The notes: a model not told the origin generated them from the letters alone. 33,902 nucleotides of DNA from Gaiellales bacterium (GCA_036273515.1 DASUHM010000086.1:1-33902); one strand, 5' to 3'; shown: positions 1 to 8,051, counted from the first letter of the stretch. Made by a program: numbers and translations.

Positions 1-59
1 ATCGCCTTCGCGCGCCCCGATGTCGCCCTGGCGAGGCTCGATGGGTCAGTCCGAAGCTC

Positions 60-112
60 GCCGCACCAGAAGGGGTCTGACCCCGTTTGGTGCGTCTCCC
101 CGTTGGTGCGGC
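60..112. repeat. Palindromic intergenic repeat, copy R1
   Basis: The core is GGGGTC (72-77), T78, GACCCC (79-84). Outside 3-nt gaps lies a second perfect 7-bp stem, CGCACCA (62-68) with TGGTGCG (88-94). A longer 9-bp partner for 60-68 lies at 104-112 (TGGTGCGGC), so two alternative folds are possible. It lies just past the stop of the minus-strand gene at 112 and may end its transcript, though there is no T tract. Cores of the same design recur near 10.1 kb and 25.8 kb. Confidence 0.75.
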
Positions 113-447
113 TAGGCGTGGGTGCGGCGGGCGCCGCGGCGCAGGCCCGACCACCAGCGGCCGACGCCGGCCAGGTAGGCCTCGATGCCGACCGGGGCGA
201 AGGCGTCGCTCGCGGCCAGCGTCTCGCTGATCCAGAGCGTCTCGTCCTCGGGGTCGAGCGCCTCGACGTCCGACACGGGCACCTCGAGCACGCGGGTGCG
301 GAACTTCCCGGTCACCGCGAACAGCGCGTCCGGGTGGTCGTGGGCCGAGCCGTAGCGGACGTACTCCACCACCCCCACATGCCGATCGCCTGCGCGGATG
401 TCGAATCCCTCGCAGTGCCCGAGCCAGTAGTCGCGATTCTCGGCCAT
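112..447 (-). CDS. Small PRC-barrel-like protein
   Basis: 111-residue soluble protein, start ATG at 447 preceded by GGGAGG three bases upstream. The N-terminal half contains a GHCEGFD stretch, then GVVEYVRYG and a hydrophobic strand ending VLEVPVSDVEAL. This resembles the short beta-barrel PRC domain found in many small actinobacterial proteins. PRC barrels occur in RimM and photosynthetic reaction centre H subunits, but that does not give a function here. The C-terminus is basic (GLRRGARRTH). No signal peptide or membrane segment is seen. It is transcribed in the same direction as the deacetylase upstream but separated from it by 59 nt, with its own candidate -10. The gene is probably real; the domain call is moderate and rests on sequence pattern only. 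Confidence 0.6.
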   Translation of the reverse strand: MAENRDYWLGHCEGFDIRAGDRHVGVVEYVRYGSAHDHPDALFAVTGKFRTRVLEVPVSDVEALDPEDETLWISETLAASDAFAPVGIEAYLAGVGRWWSGLRRGARRTHA

Positions 448-481
448 GTGCCTCCCAGTCGCCCGGTGGGGTGCACGCCGA

Positions 482-487
482 ATCGTA
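482..487 (-). promoter_or_regulatory. Candidate -10 (TACGAT) for the PRC-like gene
   Basis: The minus strand reads TACGAT, matching TANNNT, 34 nt before the ATG at 447. Unlike the leaderless candidates elsewhere in the window, this would give a short leader that includes the GGGAGG site. No convincing -35 is visible. Confidence 0.3.
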
Positions 488-506
488 CCCCCACGCGGCC
501 GGTTGC

Positions 507-1577
507 CTATTCCTCCACGGTCACCAGACGCAGGCCCATGTGGCGGATGCCGCGGATGATCCGCGGGAGGGCCTGGATCGTGGCCGTGCGGTCGCCGCCG
601 CCGTCGTGCATGATCACGATCGAGCCCGGCTCGACGTGCGAGAGCACGGAGTGGACGATGCCCTTGGCGGTGCGCCCCGGCGCCCAGTCGCGTGGGTCGA
701 CCGACCACAGGACGACGCGGCAGTCGAGGCTCGACGCGATCGCGACCACCTGATCCGACCAGCCCCCGCCCGGCGGCCGGAACAGGGTCGGCTGCACGCC
801 CTCGGAGATGAGCGTCTGGCGGGCCTTTTCGATCTGCGCCCGCACCACCCCGGGGCGCTGCTCGCCGAACGGCGGCGTCAGCGGGTGGCTCCACGAGTGG
901 TCCTCGACGATCACGCCGCGCTGGCGGTCCTCGGCCCTGACGATGCCGGGATAGTGCGCGGCCAGGTCGCCGACGGTGAAGAACGTCGCCCGCGCGTGGA
1001 ACCGGCGCAGGATCGCCAGGATCCGCATGGTCTGCGTTCCCCACGGCCCGTCGTCGAAGGTGAGCGCGACCGCCTGCGGCACCTGCGGCGGGCCGGTCGG
1101 ACGGAACGCCGTCGACGCCACCTTGCCGGAGATGTTCCCGCGCACGGTGACCTCCTCGCCGGGCACCCGTCCGAGGGTGTACTCGGGATCGGCCGGCTCG
1201 CCTCCGGGCACGGGGACGCGCTGCGTCGTCACAGGCTCGGTGTGGTCCGGGCCGGGCACGAGCCGCAGGCTCTCCCCCGAGCGCAGCGGCTGCCCGCCGG
1301 GCAAGCGCGCGCCGTTCACGAGCACGTGGCCGGGGTACCGGCCGGCCGCGATCGTTACCCCGGCGACGTCGACCAGGTCGCCGGGCCGCGGCTTCAGGCC
1401 GAGGTCGCGGATCGCGTCGGCGAGCGTCGAGCCGGCCACTGCCTGCCGCAGCGTGCCGTCGACGCGCAGCTCGAGCGGCGCCGGCTGGTCGACGACCCCG
1501 GAGGCGCGCCATCCCGCGGCCACCAGCACGACGAAGACCAGCGCGACGCGCGATCCGATGCGCCCCATCCGTGCCAT
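507..1577 (-). CDS. Secreted or membrane-anchored polysaccharide deacetylase (NodB domain)
   Basis: 356 residues. An N-terminal hydrophobic segment (about 9-22) acts as signal or anchor. Residues about 35-108 look like a beta-grasp DUF348-type module (VDGTLRQAV, then STLADAIRDLGL). The NodB deacetylase domain follows from about 168 to 353. All NodB motifs are present: TFDDGP (173-178, catalytic and metal Asp), HSWSH (227-231, two metal His), RPPGG (267-271), WSVDPRDW (291-298) and HDGGG (324-328, catalytic His). The family removes N- or O-acetyl groups from peptidoglycan or other glycans outside the membrane. It lies 57 nt downstream of the DUF58 gene and may be the last gene of that envelope operon. 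A second ATG eight bases further upstream (1585) is out of frame. The substrate cannot be told from sequence. Confidence 0.9.
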   Translation of the reverse strand: MARMGRIGSRVALVFVVLVAAGWRASGVVDQPAPLELRVDGTLRQAVAGSTLADAIRDLGLKPRPGDLVDVAGVTIAAGRYPGHVLVNGARLPGGQPLRSGESLRLVPGPDHTEPVTTQRVPVPGGEPADPEYTLGRVPGEEVTVRGNISGKVASTAFRPTGPPQVPQAVALTFDDGPWGTQTMRILAILRRFHARATFFTVGDLAAHYPGIVRAEDRQRGVIVEDHSWSHPLTPPFGEQRPGVVRAQIEKARQTLISEGVQPTLFRPPGGGWSDQVVAIASSLDCRVVLWSVDPRDWAPGRTAKGIVHSVLSHVEPGSIVIMHDGGGDRTATIQALPRIIRGIRHMGLRLVTVEE

Positions 1578-1634
1578 ATCTGCATGGTGCCTACCTGGCC
1601 CGGGCGGATCTGCGTCCGTCGTGTAAAAGGTCTG

Positions 1635-2936
1635 TCACGGCGCGCCGGCGGCCCGCAGCGCCCGGAACCGCTCCGTGACCGCCTCGGTGAGCCGTTCCGG
1701 GCTCGAGTCGACCGTGTGGGCGCCGCGGCGGCGGATCCCGGTCAGGGCCGCTCCGCGGTCGTCGATCACCTGCGCCGCCACGCCGCGCTCGTAGAGCGTC
1801 TCGGCGTCGACGACGGGCTGGGCGGCGAGCTCGGTCAGCTCGGCGTCGCGAATCGACGCGAACACGACGGTGTGGCGGCGCGCGAGGGTGCCGAGCAGCC
1901 CGGCCAGGCGGTCGTCGGACTGCGCGTAGAGCGCGTCGGAGAAGACGACGACCACGGCCCGGCGGCGCGACATGCGCATGAGGGCGGTGAGGCAGGTGCG
2001 CCAGTCCGGCTCGACCAGGTCGGGCTCGATCGGCGCCACCGCGTCGACCACCCGGCGCAGCTGCCCGGGCCGCGCCGACGGCGCCAGCGTCGCCAGCGGC
2101 CGGTGTGAGAAGGCGACCAGACCCACGGCGTCGCCGAACTCGCGGGCGACGGCGGCGAGCATCACCGAGGCGTTCACGGCCCGGTCGATCTTCCCCAGCC
2201 CCGCACCGCCCGCGCCGTGCATGAGCCGGCCCGCCTCGAGGGCGAGGATCAGCGTCTGCCCCCGCTCCGGCTGGTGCAGGGCCACGACCGGGCGGCCGCG
2301 GCGGGCGGTCGCCTTCCAGGCGATGCGGCGGTACTCGTCGCCGCGGACGTACTCGCGCAGGCTCTCGAACTCGCGCGCCGCCGCCTCGCCGCGGATCAGC
2401 CGCTCGCCGTGCGGCCGCTTTCCGGGCGGGAGCAGCGTCGCATCGCGCAGCTGGAGCACGTCGGGCCATGCGACCGCCTCCACGGCGGTTGCCGGGTGGC
2501 TGCGCTCCCGGAACGCGACGCCGAGCGGCCCGAAGACGCGCACGTCGGCGGCCGCGAAGCGCACCGGGCCGCGCCGGCGGGGCACCGCGTGCACCGCAAG
2601 CTCGCGCGCCGCCCCCGCACCCAGGTCGAGGTCGATTCGGACCGACTCGAGGAGCAGGCCCTCGGGCGCGGCGTCGGCGACCGTCACCCGCCGCGCCGGC
2701 CCCGCGTTTCGGACGACGAACGGCACCGGATTCTCGCGGCCGATCGAGAGCGGCGGCGGCGCGTCGCGCTCGAGCGCGATCGGGCCGGGATCGGCGGCCA
2801 GCCAGTCGGCGATCACGACCCCGGCTGCGAGCGCGTTCGCGATGACGAAGCCGAGCACCGCCTGGCCCGCGAGCGCCGCGAGCAGGGTCGCCGCCCCGGC
2901 GAGCGCGAACAACCCCAGGCCGCGGTGCGTGATCAC
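1635..2936 (-). CDS. DUF58 family protein
   Basis: 433 residues with GTG start at 2936, which overlaps the moxR stop (GTGA). Two close hydrophobic segments near residues 6-40 place it in the membrane, leaving the rest as a soluble domain. The DUF58 signature is clear: RGDEYRRIAWKATARRG near the middle, followed by a von Willebrand A-like region (TLILALEAGR, later VVVVFSDAL). DUF58 proteins are routinely encoded next to MoxR ATPases, and the VWA-like fold suggests a metal-dependent client or partner site worked by the ATPase. The role is inferred from this pairing; direct biochemical data for the family are sparse. The C-terminus (about 390-433) is a helical tail ending FRALRAAGAP. Confidence 0.88.
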   Translation of the reverse strand: MITHRGLGLFALAGAATLLAALAGQAVLGFVIANALAAGVVIADWLAADPGPIALERDAPPPLSIGRENPVPFVVRNAGPARRVTVADAAPEGLLLESVRIDLDLGAGAARELAVHAVPRRRGPVRFAAADVRVFGPLGVAFRERSHPATAVEAVAWPDVLQLRDATLLPPGKRPHGERLIRGEAAAREFESLREYVRGDEYRRIAWKATARRGRPVVALHQPERGQTLILALEAGRLMHGAGGAGLGKIDRAVNASVMLAAVAREFGDAVGLVAFSHRPLATLAPSARPGQLRRVVDAVAPIEPDLVEPDWRTCLTALMRMSRRRAVVVVFSDALYAQSDDRLAGLLGTLARRHTVVFASIRDAELTELAAQPVVDAETLYERGVAAQVIDDRGAALTGIRRRGAHTVDSSPERLTEAVTERFRALRAAGAP

Positions 2937-3886
2937 CGCGGCACGGGCACCGCGGCCAGCGCGGTTGCGATGACCGCGTCGGGCGACCGGCCGCCGAGCT
3001 CGGCGTCGGCCGAGAGCACGATCCGGTGACGCAGCACCGCGGGTGCCAGCGACTGCAGGTCGTCCGGCGTGACGAAGTCGGCCTCGCGGGCGGCGGCCAT
3101 CACCTTGGCGGCGAGCACGAGCGCGATCGCGCCGCGCGGGCTCGGGCCGACGATCACGTCGGGGGATGCCCGCAGCCACGCCGAGACCTCGGCGACGTAG
3201 CCGAGCACGTCGTCGTGGACGACCACGGCGGCCGCCTCCTCCTGCATGGCGAGCGCCTCGGCGGCCGACACGATCGGCTCGACGCCGCCGAGGGCGCGGT
3301 CGAGCTCGCGCGGCCGGAAGCCCGCCTGGTAGCGGCGCAGGATTTCGGTCTCGGCGGCCGGATGGGGGTAGTCGAGCAGCAGCTTCAGCAGGAAGCGGTC
3401 GAGCTGCGCCTCGGGCAGCTGGTAGGTGCCCTCGAACTCGATCGGGTTCTGGGTCGCGCAGACGACGAACGGGCGCGGCAGGTCGAGTGTCTCGCCCTCG
3501 ATCGTCACCCGCCCCTCCTCCATCGCCTCGAGCAGCGCCGCCTGCGTCTTCGGCGGCGTGCGGTTGATCTCGTCGGCGAGGATCAGCGAGGCGAACACCG
3601 GCCCGCGGCGCAGCTCGAACGAGCCGTCCAACGGCCGGTAGACGAGCGTGCCGGTGAGGTCGGCCGGCATCAGGTCGGGTGTGAACTGGATGCGGGCGAA
3701 GTCGAGCCCGGCGATGCGGGCCAGGGTGCGCGCGAGCAGCGTCTTGGCCGTGCCCGGCGGGCCCTCGAGCAGGACGTGGCCCTCGAGCACGAGCGCCACG
3801 AGCAGGCCGTCGATCGTCTCGTCGTTGCCGACGACGACGCGGTGCAGCGCGTCCCTGCCGCGCCCGAAGAAGTCAGCGATCGCCAC
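2933..3886 (-). CDS. MoxR family AAA+ ATPase
   Basis: 317 residues, GTG start at 3886 chosen because a strong Shine-Dalgarno (GAGGAGGG) ends six bases before it. AAA+ motifs are complete: Walker A GPPGTAKT (42-49), Walker B LILADE (101-106) followed by INRTPPKTQAALLEAMEE, sensor 1 ATQNP (about 144-148), and an arginine-finger region EAQLDRF (159-165). The C-terminal lid domain includes SPRGAIAL. MoxR ATPases act as chaperone-like machines, often with VWA-domain partners, helping assemble or activate proteins at the membrane. It overlaps the DUF4350 gene by 14 nt upstream and the DUF58 gene by 4 nt downstream, so translation of the three is likely coupled. Identification is firm; the client is unknown. 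Confidence 0.95.
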   Translation of the reverse strand: MAIADFFGRGRDALHRVVVGNDETIDGLLVALVLEGHVLLEGPPGTAKTLLARTLARIAGLDFARIQFTPDLMPADLTGTLVYRPLDGSFELRRGPVFASLILADEINRTPPKTQAALLEAMEEGRVTIEGETLDLPRPFVVCATQNPIEFEGTYQLPEAQLDRFLLKLLLDYPHPAAETEILRRYQAGFRPRELDRALGGVEPIVSAAEALAMQEEAAAVVVHDDVLGYVAEVSAWLRASPDVIVGPSPRGAIALVLAAKVMAAAREADFVTPDDLQSLAPAVLRHRIVLSADAELGGRSPDAVIATALAAVPVPR

Positions 3887-4904
3887 CGGTCACCCTCCTC
3901 GTGATCTCCTCGATGCGGACGCATGCTCGCACGGCGACCCCCGGGGACGCCGCGGACTCGAGCTGGGCGAGGTCGTCCTCGGCCGGCCCGGACAGCCCGC
4001 CGAGCCGTGCCCGGTAGGCCTGGCCGAGCGGCACGGTCGCGGCCGTGAGGCGCCCGGCCGAGCGGTGCATGCTCGCCAGCGACCGGACGAGCTCGACGGT
4101 GGTGCGGGTCGTGCCGCCCTGCGCCGGCGCGATGGGGCCGAGCCGCCGGGCGGCGGCGATGGCGGCCAGGATCGCGATCAGCGCGATCTCCACGGTGAGG
4201 AGCTGCACCCACTGCGGCAGGAAGGCCAGCGACCCGAGCGTCGGCGAGCCGCCCTGGTGGAAGGCGTCGATGCCGACCGGGCCGCCTCCCGCCGCCTCGG
4301 CGAGCGGGAGCGCGATCGCGAGGCCGTCGCGGGCGATGCCGGCGTTCGTCAGAAGTCGCGGCTGGGAGACCGCGAAGACGCTTCCCCGCCCCAGCGGCAC
4401 GACCGCGACGGCGGCGGCGCCACGGCCGCCGATCAGCGGGACGGCCCCCCCGGGCAGCCGGGAGAACGTGGTCGGCGCGACGCGGCCGTCGGCCGCGAGG
4501 CCGGGGAACGCGTGCGCCCCGGCGGCGGTCGGGTGGGTGTCGGCGGGCCCGCCGAAGCGCAGGCCGAGCGCTTCGGTTAGCGGGTTTCGGTGGTCGCTCG
4601 CCAGCAGCAGCACGGCGCCGGCGCGGATCGACCTGATCCATGCCGTCGCCTCGTCGTGGCTGAACGCGCGCGGCTCGACCGAGACGATCAGCCCGTGGTC
4701 GGGAATCGTCGGTGAGACCCGCTCGTCGACCCCGAAACCGGCGTCGCGCAGGCCGGCGCCGAGGCCGGAGAGGCCCAGCGGCCCGCGGCCGGCGAGGCGG
4801 TAGGGCGGCCCGGGGGTGTTCGGCGACTGCACGAGCAGTCCGATGCCGGCGGCCGCGATCGCGAGCAGCGCCGCCCCGATCCAGACGTCGCGCGAGCGCC
4901 TCAC
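3873..4904 (-). CDS. DUF4350 domain membrane protein
   Basis: 343 residues, GTG start at 4904 overlapping the upstream DUF4129 stop (GTGA). One membrane segment lies near 9-25, a long extracytoplasmic or soluble domain follows (about 30-225), and a second membrane segment near 228-250 precedes a cytoplasmic helical tail. The DUF4350 pattern is seen in PNTPGPPYRLAGRGPLG and in the stretch LIVSVEPRAFSHDEATAWI, which resembles a GATase-like fold segment. The function of DUF4350 is not established. Its constant neighbourhood with MoxR, DUF58, DUF4129 and RDD proteins in actinobacteria suggests it belongs to one membrane complex with them. Confidence 0.8.
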   Translation of the reverse strand: MRRSRDVWIGAALLAIAAAGIGLLVQSPNTPGPPYRLAGRGPLGLSGLGAGLRDAGFGVDERVSPTIPDHGLIVSVEPRAFSHDEATAWIRSIRAGAVLLLASDHRNPLTEALGLRFGGPADTHPTAAGAHAFPGLAADGRVAPTTFSRLPGGAVPLIGGRGAAAVAVVPLGRGSVFAVSQPRLLTNAGIARDGLAIALPLAEAAGGGPVGIDAFHQGGSPTLGSLAFLPQWVQLLTVEIALIAILAAIAAARRLGPIAPAQGGTTRTTVELVRSLASMHRSAGRLTAATVPLGQAYRARLGGLSGPAEDDLAQLESAASPGVAVRACVRIEEITRRVTGGDR

Positions 4905-5515
4905 GCGAGCATCTCGTCGGCCAGCGCGTCGGCGCGGCGGACGTCGTCGGCCGCGACCGGCTCATCGCCGTAGACGGCGCCCTCGAAGAGCCGGGTGCAG
5001 TCGGCCAGAGCGCCGGCCTGGGTCGAGGCGGGGCCGAGCGCGCGGACGAAGCCCCAGTTCGTGCGGCCGGGCCGGTGGCGCCAGCCGCGCCGGCGGCCGA
5101 GCTCGCCGAGCGCGGCCGAGTAGAGCAGCCGCAGCGCGGCCCGAGGGTCGTCGTCGGCCAGCCGCAGCGCCTCTTCCCGGGCGGCGGCGTAGCCCGCGAC
5201 GGCCGGCTCGGACGTCGTCGCGACCTTCGCGCCCCGTCTGCGCCGAGGGAAGAACCGCACCACCAGCGCGACGGCGCCGGCGATCAGAAGCGCCAGCGCC
5301 CCCAGCCGGATCAGGCCGGCGACGGACGAGCCGTGCACGTCGAGGCCGCTGCCGAGGTGATCGAAGATCCAGCTCAGGAAGCGGCCGAGCAGGCTCTGAC
5401 CGCCCTGCGAGGGGCGGTAGAACGTCGCCCGGGCGGCCGCGCGGGCATGGTCGAGGTCCGGCCCGACGCGGTCGGCGGCCGCCCCGACCCGCGCGACCTC
5501 GGCCGCCGCCGTCAG
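4901..5515 (-). CDS. DUF4129 domain membrane protein (apparent CTG start)
   Basis: 204 residues if started at CTG 5515, where CTGA overlaps the upstream stop at 5514-5512. No ATG, GTG or TTG occurs in frame between there and a GTG at about 5342, which would remove the conserved N-terminal helix (residues up to about 55). One membrane segment lies near 65-83, followed by a basic RRRRG stop-transfer. The C-terminal DUF4129 domain (about 95-200) contains AREEALRLADDDPRAALRLLY, then GWRHRPGRTNWGF and FEGAVYGDEP. DUF4129 domains often follow transglutaminase domains or MoxR/DUF58 pairs; the function is unknown. Start position is the main doubt; the domain itself is clear. Confidence 0.78.
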   Translation of the reverse strand: MTAAAEVARVGAAADRVGPDLDHARAAARATFYRPSQGGQSLLGRFLSWIFDHLGSGLDVHGSSVAGLIRLGALALLIAGAVALVVRFFPRRRRGAKVATTSEPAVAGYAAAREEALRLADDDPRAALRLLYSAALGELGRRRGWRHRPGRTNWGFVRALGPASTQAGALADCTRLFEGAVYGDEPVAADDVRRADALADEMLA

Positions 5516-6267
5516 CGAGGCGCCCCGGCGACGGGGGCGGCGGGGAGCGCGTCGAGCATCGCGGCGATGTCGGATCCGTCGTGGCGCATGCGCAGGTCGA
5601 AGTAGAGCAGGGCCATCAGCAGCGCGCCCACCGGGGCCACCAGGACGCGGGCCGCGATCGTGAGCGCATCGCCGATCGCGGTGGTCGTCGCGACGTGGAC
5701 GCCGAACTGGGCGGCGGCCGCGGTCGGGGCGGCGGCCAGGATGCCGGTGGCGGCGCCGGTGATGAGCGAGCTCAGGATCAGGTAGCCGAAGACGCGCCAG
5801 TACGAGCCCTGCACGAGGCCGCGGCTGCGTCCCATCGCGTCCATGAACGTGAGCCGCTCGACCACGACGACCTCGCCGACCAGCTGCCACCACACGACCA
5901 GCAGCAGGAACGGCACGACGAGCAGGAAGATCGAGAGCAGCGCGACCACGTACGCGATGCCGACGGTCAGGACGAGCCCGGCGAGCATCGGCGCGAGCCG
6001 CCGCCAGACCGTGCTCACCGTTGGCTCGACCCCCGCGCGTACGTCGGCGACGATCAGGGTTGCGACGCCCGGGGTTATCCCGGCGAGGACGATTGTCTGC
6101 AGGATCACGCCGATCAGCCCCCAGGGCCGCGGCGTCAGGGCGAGCAGGCCGAGCGGGACGACGGCGATCGCCATCGCCAGGACCAGGGCGACGAAGTGGC
6201 GGCGATAGATCAGGAGGGCGAGGTCGAGGCCCCGGCCGACGTCCAGCGGGCGTGGCGCGGCGTTCAT
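5512..6267 (-). CDS. Polytopic membrane protein, GDPD-membrane-domain-like
   Basis: 251 residues, ATG at 6267 overlapping the RDD stop (ATGA). About six hydrophobic segments can be seen, near residues 24-45, 50-72, 93-112, 114-134, 160-182 and 205-228. The stretch LLYFDLRMRHDGSDI near the C-terminus is typical of the membrane domain found beside, or fused to, glycerophosphodiester phosphodiesterases and of YciC-like proteins. No phosphodiesterase catalytic domain is present, so it is not an enzyme of that kind. It sits inside the MoxR/DUF58 operon with 4-nt overlaps on both sides. The role is unknown; a structural or transport part of the same envelope complex is the likely reading. Confidence 0.72.
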   Translation of the reverse strand: MNAAPRPLDVGRGLDLALLIYRRHFVALVLAMAIAVVPLGLLALTPRPWGLIGVILQTIVLAGITPGVATLIVADVRAGVEPTVSTVWRRLAPMLAGLVLTVGIAYVVALLSIFLLVVPFLLLVVWWQLVGEVVVVERLTFMDAMGRSRGLVQGSYWRVFGYLILSSLITGAATGILAAAPTAAAAQFGVHVATTTAIGDALTIAARVLVAPVGALLMALLYFDLRMRHDGSDIAAMLDALPAAPVAGAPR

Positions 6268-6983
6268 CCCTTCGCCTGCCCGGGCAGGGTCTGGGTGGCG
6301 GCGCGGATCACGTACTCCTCCTCGCCCATCCCCTCGGGGCGGGGCCAGAACGGCTCGATCCGCGCGCAGATCCGCCCGGCCAGCGCGGCGCGCGGCTCGG
6401 CGTCGATCTGGGCGGCACGGCGGCGGTAGGCGACGGCCACGGCCATCAGCTCGGCCGGGATCGGGTCGCGCTCGGCCTCGGCGACCGCGGCGGCAAACGT
6501 GCTCGAGAAGCCCGCCGCCGGGACGCCCTCGGCGAGGCGCACGACGATCGTGCCGGCGGCCATGTCGCCCAGGCGCCGGCCGTCTCGCGACACCATTGCC
6601 ACGACGCCTCCGAGCACGTAGGCGACCGGCAGGAAGTCGATGATCCGCACGAAGTTGCGCACCGCCGACTCGTGTAGGCCGACGGGCTCGCCGGTCGCAC
6701 AGATGACCCGCAGGCGCAGCGCCCGCTTTCCCGGCGTCGATCCGCGCCGCAGCCACTCGATCAGCAGGAAGTAGCAGACCGGCGTCAGCGTGGCGCCACC
6801 AATCGCGACCGCGAGCACGAGCGGCCCCGAGATCGCGCCCGCAGCGGTGAAGAGGCCGAACAGGATCCCCGTGATGATCAGCGCGTCGATCACCTGGGCC
6901 AGCATGCGGCTGCCCACGCCCGCCAGCTCGTACGCGACGGCCACGCGCTCGGGGGTGGGGATCTCGATCCGGTGGTCCAGCAT
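6264..6983 (-). CDS. RDD family membrane protein
   Basis: 239 residues, ATG at 6983. The RDD signature appears at SRMLAQVIDALIITGIL (about 27-43), then TPGKRALRLRVI and VRNFVRIIDFLPVAYVLGG, followed by the characteristic RDGRRLGDMAAGTIVV. Three hydrophobic segments are seen, then a soluble helical tail of about 90 residues rich in Arg and Ala. RDD proteins are small integral membrane proteins; some have been linked to ion exchange, but most have no assigned role. It is the first gene of the minus-strand envelope operon and divergent from the SpoIIM gene across only 31 nt, an arrangement often seen in actinobacteria. Confidence 0.9.
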   Translation of the reverse strand: MLDHRIEIPTPERVAVAYELAGVGSRMLAQVIDALIITGILFGLFTAAGAISGPLVLAVAIGGATLTPVCYFLLIEWLRRGSTPGKRALRLRVICATGEPVGLHESAVRNFVRIIDFLPVAYVLGGVVAMVSRDGRRLGDMAAGTIVVRLAEGVPAAGFSSTFAAAVAEAERDPIPAELMAVAVAYRRRAAQIDAEPRAALAGRICARIEPFWPRPEGMGEEEYVIRAATQTLPGQAKG

Positions 6984-6999
6984 TGCCCTTGGCGTCCGA

Positions 7000-7005
7000 T
7001 ACCCT
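7000..7005 (+). promoter_or_regulatory. Candidate -10 (TACCCT) before the SpoIIM gene
   Basis: TACCCT fits TANNNT and ends nine bases before ATG 7015, which would leave a leader of two or three bases. The divergent region is only 31 bp, so promoter elements for the two operons must overlap each other or the genes. Confidence 0.35.
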
Positions 7006-7014
7006 CGAGTGACG

Positions 7015-8010
7015 ATGGTCTCGAACTCTCGCTCGATGATATCGGCGGATCCCGAGCAGACCTGGAGCGCCGCGCGTGCCCCGCAGTGGGACGAGCTGGC
7101 GGGCCTGGTCGCGCGCGCCGGCCGAAACCAGCGCGAGCTCTCGGCCGACGAGGTGAGCCTGCTCGCGCGCCGCTACCAGCAGGCAGCGGCAGACCTGGCG
7201 CGGCTGCGGGCCGAGCAGCCGGGCTCGCCGGTGCTGCCGCGCCTGAACGACCTCGTCGCCCAGGCCCACGCCGTGCTCTACCGCCCGGCCCGGGCGCCGC
7301 TTCGGGCGATCGGCCGGTTCCTCTGGATCGGGTACCCGCGGGCGGTCTGGGAGATGCGCCGGCTCATCCTCGCCGCCGCGATCTTCCAGATCGTGATCGC
7401 CGTCGGCGGCTTCGTGTGGGCGATCGCCGACCCGGCCACGGCGGGCAGCTTCCTGCCGCCCGATCTGCGCGACGCGGGTCACCGCGCCCACCACGCCATC
7501 CCCGCAGGCGTGATGGTGCCGACGTCGGTCGCCATCTGGTCGCACAACATCGTCGTCAGCTTCTTCGACTACGCCGGCGGCATCCTGTTCGGGATCGGCA
7601 CGATCTACAGCCTCTACGTGAACTCGATGCTGCTCGGCGTGCTCTCCGGCGTCGAGAACCAGCACGGCGCGAACGGGCTCTACTGGTCGCTGATCGTGCC
7701 CCACGGCGTGATCGAGCTGACCGCCTTCACGATCGCCGCCGCCGCGGGCCTGTCGCTGGCCGACGCGCTCGTGCGCGCCCGCCCACGCCCGCGCGCCCAG
7801 GTGCTGCGGGAGCACGGCCGCCGGTCGGTGGCCGTCGTCCTGGGAACGATCCCGCTGCTCGTCGTCGCCGGGACGATCGAGGGCTTCGTGACGCCGTCGT
7901 CGGCGCCCATCCCGGTCAAGCTGGCCGTCGCCCCGATCTCGGGGGCGCTGCTCGCCGCCTACCTGCTGCGAGGCCGCCCGGGGGCTGCGGATGGCCGATT
8001 CGGCAAGTAG
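7015..8010 (+). CDS. SpoIIM-like (DUF95) membrane protein
   Basis: 331 residues, ATG 7015; an in-frame ATG at 7036 is an alternative. The N-terminal third is soluble and helical (DELAGLVARAGRN, LARRYQQAAADLARLR), as usual in the actinobacterial branch of this family. Membrane segments follow from about residue 118, and the SpoIIM core is at SVAIWSHNIVVSFFDYAGG, then GTIYSLYVNSMLLGVLSG. In Bacillus, SpoIIM works with SpoIID and SpoIIP in peptidoglycan remodelling at engulfment. In actinobacteria these relatives sit beside RDD/MoxR/DUF58 genes and need not imply sporulation; no spore gene is seen here. The role is probably envelope-related and is inferred from context. Confidence 0.85.
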   Translation: MVSNSRSMISADPEQTWSAARAPQWDELAGLVARAGRNQRELSADEVSLLARRYQQAAADLARLRAEQPGSPVLPRLNDLVAQAHAVLYRPARAPLRAIGRFLWIGYPRAVWEMRRLILAAAIFQIVIAVGGFVWAIADPATAGSFLPPDLRDAGHRAHHAIPAGVMVPTSVAIWSHNIVVSFFDYAGGILFGIGTIYSLYVNSMLLGVLSGVENQHGANGLYWSLIVPHGVIELTAFTIAAAAGLSLADALVRARPRPRAQVLREHGRRSVAVVLGTIPLLVVAGTIEGFVTPSSAPIPVKLAVAPISGALLAAYLLRGRPGAADGRFGK

Positions 8011-8013
8011 AAT
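8008..8013 (+). promoter_or_regulatory. Candidate -10 (TAGAAT) for corA
   Basis: TAGAAT, one of the best TANNNT matches in the window, overlaps the SpoIIM stop codon. Transcription would start near 8020, giving corA a leader of about 31 nt. Exactly seven bases downstream is a GTG (8021) that opens a 40-codon frame overlapping corA. Confidence 0.4.
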
Positions 8014-8051
8014 GGCCGACGTGGATGCCCTGCCCGCGAATGTGAGCTGCG

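Noticed and set aside
1-59. Possible end of a plus-strand gene at the left edge
   Set aside because: One frame stays open and reads plausibly for about 17 codons, but it continues through repeat R1 and the next gene's antisense with no sensible stop. Too short to judge.
471-2108. Plus-strand open frame of about 545 codons
   Set aside because: Antisense to the deacetylase and DUF58 genes with no recognisable domain and strongly skewed composition.
7015-8010. SpoIIM relative as evidence for endospore formation
   Set aside because: No other sporulation gene is present, and this branch of the family occurs widely in non-sporulating actinobacteria beside RDD and MoxR genes.
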